This document shows, piece by piece, positions 25,639-32,994 of a stretch of 64,000 nucleotides of DNA. This DNA is from Candidatus Thorarchaeota archaeon (GTDB lineage: Archaea; Asgardarchaeota; Thorarchaeia; Thorarchaeales; Thorarchaeaceae), in the NCBI GenBank assembly GCA_008080745.1, contig SHMX01000001.1, forward strand, positions 244,617 to 308,616, read 5' to 3'. The translations under genes were made by a program, and so were the position numbers. The notes under the pieces were generated by a model. That model did not search any database and was not told where the DNA came from. It saw only the letters and a program-made list of their open reading frames with translations. Numbering within the stretch: position 1 is the stretch's first letter; each line of letters begins with the position of its first letter.

Positions 25639-26991
25639 CTATTCGGTTATAGCATGGGCTTGTAGAGCAATACGGGGTTTTAGTTCACGGATAGAAATTC
25701 CAGTTTCTTTCGCGACTTTGAGTACATCATCTGCTTCGGGTTTGATATTGATAATGCTTCCATCAAGTGCTCGGGATACCTTCACACGCACCATGAATTC
25801 TTTATCATCAATCTCTAGTTTACAGACAATTGTTTCACGTACCGCCTTCAAACGTTCCCAATTGGTATATCGAATTCCAATGGTACCTAAATGCCGGATA
25901 AGAATCTCTGCAATAGTCTTCAAACCTGATTTGGGAGCAATAACCTTGACAACAAAACAGGGCCGATTCTTCTTCCCAAAGGCAGGAATGACTACAACAT
26001 CGTAGGCTAGGCCTTCAGATAGTAAAAGGTCAAATACGCTTCCGATTGCCTCACCATCGGTATCATCGACATTTGTTTCGATTACAATTACTTCGTCTGC
26101 GTTCCATCCCTCTTGCATCTTCTTTCGTTCCTCTGCTTGTTCACTTGTTGTAGGAGTTGTAGGTTCTTTTGTTTCTATGGCGGTAGGTGTTGAAGGTTCT
26201 GTCTTTTGTGCTTCTTTGGTTGTTGATTCTTCAAACTCAGCTTCTCCGATAATAATTCGCATTACATTTGGAATATCAAGTTCTCGAATGCCAAAGCCAG
26301 CACCTTGGTTCATAGGTATAAAACCCTCTGCAGATTCGACAAATACGTCTGCTAATGTGACTAAGATTGCAGCACCAGTAGGTGTTAGGACTTCTGTATG
26401 GGCATCCCCTGGGTGAAAAGGCACATCGTGAGCTAGAAGAATCTCCTTAACAGCAGGTACAGGAACATCAAGCAATCCGTGTTCGGTCTGGATAGTTCCA
26501 TTTCCTACAGCTGCTTTCGTGGAGTAAAATGTTGTGTCGTCCAATAAATCTGCAGATTGAAGCAGATATGCGGTCCCCACCAAGTCAAGAACAGTATCAA
26601 TAGAACCAGTTTCATGAAGGTGTAACTTGTCAATAGGAACTTCATGAGCTCGACTCTCAGCTTGCAGAATCTCATTAAAGGCATTTGATGCGAATTCCAG
26701 AGCCTTTTTCGATAGTTCAAGTTCTTCTGCGACTTCCTTGATAACCCGTTGCATCGAGGATGGAGAGAATCTTACAGATTGATCATGGGAAACCTCAAGA
26801 TGACAACCAGTATTGGTACCTGAACTACGAGGGACTGTCTTTACTCGCAGTGTGGGATCGTATATCAAAAGACTAGCAGCAACAGGGAGAAGGTTGTCTT
26901 CCTCACCTATCAGGTCAACCAATGCAGCTAGAAACATATCCCCAGAGGCCCCAGCAGTAGAAACATCGATTAGAACATGTTTTTTACTCAA
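25639..26991 (-). CDS. larC: Nickel-pincer cofactor chelatase LarC
   Basis: About 450 residues from TTG 26991, chosen because AGGAGA lies 9 bases upstream and the protein then begins at the family start (VLIDVSTAGASGDMFLAALV). Conserved blocks LHETGSIDTVLDLVG, LTPTGAAILVTLAD and GAGFGIRELDIPNVMR follow, then the second domain VIVIETNVDDTDGEAIGSVF. LarC inserts nickel into the pyridinium bis-thiocarboxylate cofactor of LarA-type racemases. A Thr/Pro-rich linker (about residues 250-293) joins the two domains, the place where bacterial larC has a programmed frameshift. larA, larB and larE are not in the window. Confidence 0.85.
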   Translation of the reverse strand: MSKKHVLIDVSTAGASGDMFLAALVDLIGEEDNLLPVAASLLIYDPTLRVKTVPRSSGTNTGCHLEVSHDQSVRFSPSSMQRVIKEVAEELELSKKALEFASNAFNEILQAESRAHEVPIDKLHLHETGSIDTVLDLVGTAYLLQSADLLDDTTFYSTKAAVGNGTIQTEHGLLDVPVPAVKEILLAHDVPFHPGDAHTEVLTPTGAAILVTLADVFVESAEGFIPMNQGAGFGIRELDIPNVMRIIIGEAEFEESTTKEAQKTEPSTPTAIETKEPTTPTTSEQAEERKKMQEGWNADEVIVIETNVDDTDGEAIGSVFDLLLSEGLAYDVVVIPAFGKKNRPCFVVKVIAPKSGLKTIAEILIRHLGTIGIRYTNWERLKAVRETIVCKLEIDDKEFMVRVKVSRALDGSIINIKPEADDVLKVAKETGISIRELKPRIALQAHAITE

Positions 26992-27139
26992 TCTAATTAT
27001 TCTCCTAGTTGTGGGTCTGCAAACTGAGCAGGTATTCCTACCTTTTCTTTCTTTTGAGGACGAGTTCTCAGAAAGCACGCCATATTGAAGGTGAAGGCTG
27101 TCTTAAATAACGTTGTGTAAATGAACTCTGAGCACTTGT

Positions 27140-27922
27140 TCAATCTTTCTTTCCTTTACGTCTCCATTGGTCAAATATTGCCATATACATACATTCAGTG
27201 GGACTAATCCACATTTCTGAAGAGTCGTATGATTGGTCTGAGAGTTCTACGGGTGCATTTCGAATCAGTGCAGCAGGAATTGATTCGTCCGATTCACCCA
27301 TGACGGCTGTACAGGCGGAGGCCAAATTATCCGCTATAGCCCTTCTTGTTATTCGCATTTCATTACCAAAGAGGTCCTTTCTCCCACGATCATCAGCAAC
27401 AGGTTTGAAGCCAGCTACTCCAAGAGCCATACCAATATTACCCAATCGAAGAGGTTGTGTTCGACTATCGATAATAAGAATTCCAATCTTCAAGCCTAAT
27501 CGGTCTTTAATTTGTTTTCTTAGGCGTTCTGCACTGGCTCTCGAATCTTTTGGTAGTAGTGATGCATATCCAACAGGAATATTGGATTTGTCGACACCAG
27601 CATTAGCCATTAGAGTATTATTCTTGATGGTGAGCATCACATGAGGGATTCCTCCCAGAATCTCGTCAGCCTCATCGAGTACAAGCTGGGCAACCTCGGG
27701 AATTATGGTATAACGCTCGCCTAATTCTTGAGCCTTCGATGAAACCTCGATATCTGACAGTTTGACTATTTGACCTTCAGTTGTACCAAGAGGAGTTTCC
27801 GCAATACCGATGATATCACCGTTTTCAAGTTTGAATCCGGACTGTTCAATTCCTTCCAATAGAACTTCAATAATATCATCATCAGGAGAGATAATACGTG
27901 TCTTAATCGGGATAACGAACAT
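27140..27922 (-). CDS. cofE: Coenzyme F420-0:L-glutamate ligase (CofE family)
   Basis: About 260 residues from the ATG at 27922 (AGGTG six bases upstream; the frame also opens three codons earlier at GTG). Family blocks visible are NGDIIGIAETPLGTTEGQIV near the N-terminus, MANAGVDKSNIPVGYASLLP, LKIGILIIDSRTQPLRLGNI and MALGVAGFKPVADDRGRKDL, all typical of CofE. The family adds gamma-linked Glu to F420-0 with GTP. F420 is the hydride carrier of archaeal C1 metabolism, so its place beside the mtr/met genes is sensible. Some archaeal paralogues act on other substrates, so exact specificity is inferred. Confidence 0.85.
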   Translation of the reverse strand: MFVIPIKTRIISPDDDIIEVLLEGIEQSGFKLENGDIIGIAETPLGTTEGQIVKLSDIEVSSKAQELGERYTIIPEVAQLVLDEADEILGGIPHVMLTIKNNTLMANAGVDKSNIPVGYASLLPKDSRASAERLRKQIKDRLGLKIGILIIDSRTQPLRLGNIGMALGVAGFKPVADDRGRKDLFGNEMRITRRAIADNLASACTAVMGESDESIPAALIRNAPVELSDQSYDSSEMWISPTECMYMAIFDQWRRKGKKD

Positions 27923-27975
27923 GTGATGCACCTAAGGAGAAGCAATATAATCTCAAAATAAAATATACCATTGTT

Positions 27976-29391
27976 CTATGATTTCTTCCCTTTTTGTAAT
28001 CTAGCTCGTTCAGACATGATACAACGGTCACCCTTTCGTCCACCCATTGGTTCATGTGGAGTTCCCATAGAATTCATACATCTAGCAGCAACAGCCGCAC
28101 CCATTGCAAGTCCATCCTCAACAAACACAACAGGATTTTTCTGAACCCAGAGAGATCCATCAGCCAGATGCAGATTCTCTGCAATAAGAAGTGGTTTTCC
28201 TGCAGAAGTAATCGCCCTACCGGTCAGTCCCAATGAAGTATTCTCAAGAATAAGATCACTCTCTTGAGCCACTGTAAGAATTCGTTGAAGAACCCGAAGT
28301 TGGACATAGTCGATGATTGTTAGAAGACCTTTTGCACCAGACTCCTGAAAGATAGCTCCACCAATTCCCTCTAAATCAGATAATTTAGAGCCATTCTTTC
28401 CAGCATCCACACCAATCAGTACAACCCCACCTTCATCCGCAGCAGTGGGATTTACAGGAACTGTACCAAACCTGCTAGTCCCTTTTTGTATAGTTTGAAC
28501 ACGGATCAGTCGACTGATTTCTTCAACCCATTCCAAATTGATAGGAGCCGAGAAGGCTTGGGACGAGGCATGAAGGTCCAATGTGCATCCAAATCTGGAA
28601 TCAACCTGACCACTTCCTCTGACTAGGGCATCAGGGATAGCGCCTGCTAACCCAGCAAACGAACCTATTGTCTTTGCATAGGGGTAGGAATCATTAGTTA
28701 CCCTTCCGGCTAATGTAGTACCAAAATCTAGAGTCATAACAGGATTTCTGAAGTCAACTTGAGTACCCTTTGCTGCCCCCTTGATGCCTGCAGTTACAAG
28801 CTCTCCTTCCATCTCGTTTGCGACAATTCCAGTTTCTTCAGGAGGTAGACAGCTTGCAATTGCCCCATCGAAATGAACCTTTTTCAACCAGCTAAAATCT
28901 CGAATGCCAGGAGGGAGCTTGTCAGGGTTCATAGTGGCCATCATTCTTTGAGGGGGAATTCCAGCTTTCAAACAACCATCAGCCAAAGCCTTGATGATAC
29001 CATGAACTTCTTTGGGACTACCAAAACTTGCAGTCACACCGGTTGAACGAACAACAAAATGAACATCTTTTTCTCGGTTCAGTCTTGATTTCATAAGTAC
29101 AGCATCTAATATGTCTGAGATGAATTCAACAACCGCTTCGTGTGTCAATTCCACACCTACAACTGTGTTTCCAAATACCTCCTCAGTGGGATGTGGTGGA
29201 CGAATATTTCTTGTATGTCGCACTTCTTTAGCAATCTGATATAGAATACCCGTTTTCAGATTGGTAGTCATAAGAATACATTTGGTTGTAGTATTTCCAA
29301 GTTCTACTGAAATGACTGTGTAAAATGGACCCATCTTTAATGATGTTGTACCGATAGCTTGTGGCCAAATCGAATAGAAATTGTTACCCAA
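27976..29391 (-). CDS. Methanogenesis marker protein 14 family
   Basis: 471 residues. The blocks VISVELGNTTTKCILMTTNL, VVRSTGVTASFGSPKEVHGI, IVANEMEGELVTAGIKGAAK and RNPVMTLDFGTTLAGRVTND match marker 14. The fold looks like an ASKHA ATPase (two GNTTTK/DFGTTL phosphate loops). The molecular role of marker 14 is not settled; an ATPase that reactivates a corrinoid protein would fit its fold and its neighbours MtrA and MtrH, but that is inference. TTG 29391 has a GAGGTG site formed by the mtrH stop; ATG 29334 is the alternative start nearer the conserved region. Confidence 0.82.
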   Translation of the reverse strand: MGNNFYSIWPQAIGTTSLKMGPFYTVISVELGNTTTKCILMTTNLKTGILYQIAKEVRHTRNIRPPHPTEEVFGNTVVGVELTHEAVVEFISDILDAVLMKSRLNREKDVHFVVRSTGVTASFGSPKEVHGIIKALADGCLKAGIPPQRMMATMNPDKLPPGIRDFSWLKKVHFDGAIASCLPPEETGIVANEMEGELVTAGIKGAAKGTQVDFRNPVMTLDFGTTLAGRVTNDSYPYAKTIGSFAGLAGAIPDALVRGSGQVDSRFGCTLDLHASSQAFSAPINLEWVEEISRLIRVQTIQKGTSRFGTVPVNPTAADEGGVVLIGVDAGKNGSKLSDLEGIGGAIFQESGAKGLLTIIDYVQLRVLQRILTVAQESDLILENTSLGLTGRAITSAGKPLLIAENLHLADGSLWVQKNPVVFVEDGLAMGAAVAARCMNSMGTPHEPMGGRKGDRCIMSERARLQKGKKS

Positions 29392-29400
29392 ACTGACACC

Positions 29401-30336
29401 TCAAACAAGTTTTCTAAAGGGATGATCCTCAGATGGTTCGATTCCGAATTCCATCTTTGCAGATTCTGCTGCAAACACATCAGCCATAGCAACTACAGGA
29501 AACACTCTATCAGCGTTACTGATGGGGCCATATAGAACATAATCCGCTCCCAGCATTTGCACAATAAGATTAGAGGCTATATCACAGGTCTGATATGCCA
29601 GTTTATTCTCTTTCTTGAGTTTCCGTAACCAGGTCCATGATGATGGGGCGTTATGAATCCCTGAACCAGTAGGATATCCGTAAACCGTCTTAGCAACAAA
29701 TGTGAATGATGCTGATGAGCCTGCTCCAGCACCCATGGCAGTAGTTGCTGTATCTAACAGCGGTTTTGAAATCCCTATTCTTTTTGCAAGTGAGAGTAAT
29801 CCCTCTTTGAGACCACCACCTCCCTCGTCCAAGATTGCTCGGCGTCCAGCTATGGAGGGATCTTGAGGGTTAAAGACAAGAACTATTGCACAGCTGTGCT
29901 TCATATCCATAAGAGCCTGAATCTCCTCAGAAGTGACAGATACATTGATTGAATTGTATATTGCTCTATCTAACAGCCCTATTTCTTCTGCATGTTGCAT
30001 TCCTGCAATCCGTACAGAAGCATCTGCTGAATCAATGATAATTGGAGAATCAGAAATATCAGTTACAAAATCGATATATTTTTTCATAGCAATAGCAGAC
30101 TCGGCAAATATCTGGATTATCGCGGGATTTCCAGTACGGTGGGCCATAGTATCCTGTTGAAGAATAAGGTCTTCTGCAACCTTCTCATCGAATATACCCT
30201 GTTTAGCATCCCTTACTATTTTGTCTCCACTATAGAATATTGTTCCAGCAAGTGCTGTTGGATTCTCACCGAGATTCCCCCCGATTTTGATTCCACCAAC
30301 ATCGTAGATGAATTGTTCTTTCTCAAATACAAACAT
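29401..30336 (-). CDS. MtrH-like methyltransferase (second copy)
   Basis: 311 residues of the MtrH family, a TIM-barrel methyltransferase that moves a methyl group between a tetrahydropterin and a corrinoid protein. It opens FEKEQFIYDVGGIKIGGNLG and has the family blocks PIIIDSADASVRIAGMQHAE, AIYNSINVSVTSEEI, and GSGIHNAPSSWTWLRKLKKE. The last is part of the pterin/cobamide region. Its ATG follows directly on the mtrA stop, with AGGAG upstream. It is clearly diverged from the other MtrH copy (31036-31953), so the two probably use different methyl donors or acceptors. Confidence 0.88.
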   Translation of the reverse strand: MFVFEKEQFIYDVGGIKIGGNLGENPTALAGTIFYSGDKIVRDAKQGIFDEKVAEDLILQQDTMAHRTGNPAIIQIFAESAIAMKKYIDFVTDISDSPIIIDSADASVRIAGMQHAEEIGLLDRAIYNSINVSVTSEEIQALMDMKHSCAIVLVFNPQDPSIAGRRAILDEGGGGLKEGLLSLAKRIGISKPLLDTATTAMGAGAGSSASFTFVAKTVYGYPTGSGIHNAPSSWTWLRKLKKENKLAYQTCDIASNLIVQMLGADYVLYGPISNADRVFPVVAMADVFAAESAKMEFGIEPSEDHPFRKLV

Positions 30337-31023
30337 TTAGTTCAACTCCTTTGCAACCAGGATAGTTCCAGACTCTGATTCCCGAATCTCCACACCCACG
30401 CGGCTTGGATGGGTAGATGCTATAACAAGAGGATTAGAACCCCCAATCTGGGACGTAAAAGGCTCTAATTCAAGATCATATTCCGGTATTAGTGCGATGC
30501 TTCCCCGCATCTCTTGAGCTCGTTTCTTTGCTGAATCTCCCTTGAACTCGACCCATATTGGTTGATCGGGATATGATTCGGTTTCAATTGAACGAAGCTC
30601 CTCTACTTTAGCTGCGATTATATCTGGATTGGATGTATTCATCATGTCTATGAATTCTACCTGATTGCGGAATCGTTCCACAGCTTCTAAAGGTACATTT
30701 TCGATATAGGGAATAGCTCCGGGAGCATCGATTATCTTCCTGGTATCAGCATCGATTCCGTGTTTATGTAAACATCTCATACTAGAGCCAGTCAAATGGC
30801 CCGGGACTTCTGGTCCTGCCAATATGAAGAACCGTATATTGGTGTTAGATACAACGTTCACAATTACTCGTTCAATACCAATATTCTCGGTCTTACATGT
30901 GCCAATAATACAATAGTCTGCATCCACCTCAATCTTCTTCCCAAGTGTGCAGATAGCAATTGACCCATCTGGGACTTTTACTTCAAAATCACCGGGTACG
31001 GGAGGCCATATTTTTTCAGACAT
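30337..31023 (-). CDS. Soluble MtrA-like corrinoid protein
   Basis: 228 residues from ATG 31023, with AGGAGG eight bases upstream; an upstream GTG is less likely. It follows the MtrA family: WPPVPGDFEVKVPDGSIAIC, GTCKTENIGIERVIVNVVSN, IRFFILAGPEVPGHLTGSSM. His76 in GHLTG matches the His that ligates cobalt in MtrA. Methanogen MtrA ends in a membrane anchor; here the C-terminus is a charged soluble domain (VGVEIRESESGTILVAKEL) with no hydrophobic helix. So it should work outside a membrane Mtr complex, as the shared methyl carrier of the two MtrH proteins. Confidence 0.88.
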   Translation of the reverse strand: MSEKIWPPVPGDFEVKVPDGSIAICTLGKKIEVDADYCIIGTCKTENIGIERVIVNVVSNTNIRFFILAGPEVPGHLTGSSMRCLHKHGIDADTRKIIDAPGAIPYIENVPLEAVERFRNQVEFIDMMNTSNPDIIAAKVEELRSIETESYPDQPIWVEFKGDSAKKRAQEMRGSIALIPEYDLELEPFTSQIGGSNPLVIASTHPSRVGVEIRESESGTILVAKELN

Positions 31024-31035
31024 TAATAGCACCTC

Positions 31036-31953
31036 CTAATCAATTGTGCGCGGTTCGAACAGACTTCGTTCAATCCCCAAAGCCCGATTTGCCTCGGCAG
31101 TTGCAGCAGCGATAGCATTTCCTATCAAAGCAACTGCAACAAATACTTCCTTAGTTCGAATCATGGATCCGTACATGATGCAATCTGTTGCAAATAATTG
31201 AGATGCAACAGTTGAAGCAACTACAGCTGAAAGGTGAGTCGATTCATCATCAAATCCTTCCTTTTTCAATAACTTCCATGCAGAGGGAGCATTATGAGGA
31301 CCAAGACAAGTGGGCAGTCCCAGCTCGGATTTGATTGCAAGCATAGTCCTATTCTCTAACCCATAACCTGCTCCAACGGGCATAGTTGCCGGGTCAACAA
31401 CCATCTTTGTAATACCCATACCCTCAGCATCCTCAATCATCGATTCAATAGTCGTCATTCTATCGGGGAGGGTAGTTGCCCTTGGAGACCATCCTAAAAC
31501 TACAGCCATGTTCAACTTACTTGCTGAAAGAAGGTCTTTCTCCGCGTCCTTCATTGACAAATTGATCGAATTGTAGATTGCTCTATCCTCAAGACCCTGT
31601 TCCTCACAGTACTGAATAGCGAATTTTCTTGCCTTTGCGCTGGTTGATTCGAACATGAAGGGGCCTTCGTAGTTCTCGGCCAGCCAGCTAATGTGATTTT
31701 CCATAGCAGTGGGTGTTCTTCCATAGGCTTGGATAATGAGTGGATGGCCGGTTTCTTTGGTCTGTGAAACTCCTGTTTCAATCCATTCCCTTGTTAATCT
31801 CTTATCAAAACGACCTTCTTTGGTACTTTCAACAATGGGTTGTCCCTTGAAAAAAAGGCCACCTATTAGAACGGTGGGATTTTGTCCTGGCTGACCACCA
31901 ATTTTTACCCCACCAAAATCGAAGACTTGTTGTTCTTTTTTGAATACAAACAT
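31036..31953 (-). CDS. MtrH-like methyltransferase (first copy)
   Basis: 305 residues, MtrH family. Visible blocks: FKKEQQVFDFGGVKIGGQPG, PFMFESTSAKARKFAIQYCE, RAIYNSINLSMKDAEKDLL, KMVVDPATMPVGAGYGLENR and CLGPHNAPSAWKLLKKEG. GAGGTG stands 5-6 bases before the ATG. It lies between the MetF-like reductase and mtrA, 9 and 12 bases away, so the genes form one operon. This order fits methyl-tetrahydropterin made by MetF being passed to the MtrA corrinoid, or the reverse. No MttB-type methylamine methyltransferase is visible in the window. Confidence 0.88.
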   Translation of the reverse strand: MFVFKKEQQVFDFGGVKIGGQPGQNPTVLIGGLFFKGQPIVESTKEGRFDKRLTREWIETGVSQTKETGHPLIIQAYGRTPTAMENHISWLAENYEGPFMFESTSAKARKFAIQYCEEQGLEDRAIYNSINLSMKDAEKDLLSASKLNMAVVLGWSPRATTLPDRMTTIESMIEDAEGMGITKMVVDPATMPVGAGYGLENRTMLAIKSELGLPTCLGPHNAPSAWKLLKKEGFDDESTHLSAVVASTVASQLFATDCIMYGSMIRTKEVFVAVALIGNAIAAATAEANRALGIERSLFEPRTID

Positions 31954-31962
31954 GTAGACACC

Positions 31963-32883
31963 TCACCTCGGTCGTGGTAAAAGACCCGACCGTTTTACTA
32001 TCTCAGGAAGACTCTCTTCCCATCCGACCGCCATGATATGAATTCCATCAATACCAGGAAGTTCTCGGACCTGCTCGATTGTTTCAACAGCAATGTTCAG
32101 ACCCTCTGCTCGAATAGCAGTCCTCTTATCAAGGCCGGCTAATCCATTTCCTGCCATCTCCAACCTATGAATCATTGTGTCTGGTATCTTAAACCCAGGT
32201 ATTCTTTGATTCATGAAAAGAGCCATTTTTGGCCCCTTCAGAGGGATTATTCCAGCAATTATTTTGATATCTTCAACTGGAATATGACTCAGGAATTTTT
32301 CAAAGCGCGGAATGTCATAGATAGCTTGGGTCTGGAAGAATTGTGCTCCTGCTTGTTTTTTCTTTGAAACACGCATTGCCTGTAAGGGCATTGGATCCGC
32401 ATAGGGATTGAACGTGGATCCAAGAAAGAATTGTGGCGTACCCTCTAAATCAGCACCTGCAAGATCTTTCCCGCTCATAAGATGTTTTGCCAATTGAAGT
32501 GCTTGAATTGAGTCAATATCATAGACCATCTTGGTCTTTGGGTGAGAGCCGAGGAGGGTATGGTCACCCGTAATGAATAGTACATTTTCGAGCCCGAGTG
32601 CATGAGCCCCATATAATTCGCTTTGAAAGAGTACTCTATTTCGATCTCTAGCTGACATCTGAATGATGGGTTCAATACCCGCATTAAGTAAAATATGCCC
32701 GCAGACCATGCTGCTCATCGATGGAATCCCCCGTACATTGTCTGTGATGTTTATTGCATCACAATAATCCCTGATAATGGATGCTCGCTGTGTCACCAGA
32801 CTTGCATCAGCTCCATGAGGTGGAGTTATCTCTCCAGTGACTACAAACTTCTCTTCCTCAAGTAATTGATCAAGCCGTGACAG
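31963..32883 (-). CDS. MetF-like 5,10-methylene-tetrahydropterin reductase, probable CTG start
   Basis: About 306 residues if started at CTG 32883. The TIM barrel carries TGEITPP (Glu18, the catalytic Glu position of MetF), AINITDNVRGIPSMSSMV, LFITGDHTLLGSHPKTKMVY and QAGAQFFQTQAIYD. The first standard start codon, GTG 32796, would remove the first strand and the conserved Glu. CTG 32883 has AAGGAG nine bases upstream. The enzyme makes methyl-H4 pterin (or runs backwards), feeding MtrH. Its zinc partner MetV lies 4.7 kb upstream, separated by two surface-protein genes. It probably gets electrons through MetV, as in MetF-MetV pairs of acetogens. Confidence 0.85.
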   Translation of the reverse strand: MSRLDQLLEEEKFVVTGEITPPHGADASLVTQRASIIRDYCDAINITDNVRGIPSMSSMVCGHILLNAGIEPIIQMSARDRNRVLFQSELYGAHALGLENVLFITGDHTLLGSHPKTKMVYDIDSIQALQLAKHLMSGKDLAGADLEGTPQFFLGSTFNPYADPMPLQAMRVSKKKQAGAQFFQTQAIYDIPRFEKFLSHIPVEDIKIIAGIIPLKGPKMALFMNQRIPGFKIPDTMIHRLEMAGNGLAGLDKRTAIRAEGLNIAVETIEQVRELPGIDGIHIMAVGWEESLPEIVKRSGLLPRPR

Positions 32884-32892
32884 ATTAAAGCT

Positions 32893-32898
32893 CTCCTT
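32893..32898 (-). promoter_or_regulatory. Ribosome-binding site deciding the metF start
   Basis: AAGGAG on the minus strand, nine bases before CTG 32883. This spacing equals that of other genes here (8-10 bases), which supports CTG as the start codon. Confidence 0.6.
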
Positions 32899-32994
32899 TT
32901 CTCGTTACCATTGAGCGCGAGGCATGACTTATTTGCTTTACTTGAAAAATAATGGAAAAGAAGTCCCAATCATTGGAACTTCAATTCGTCATCA

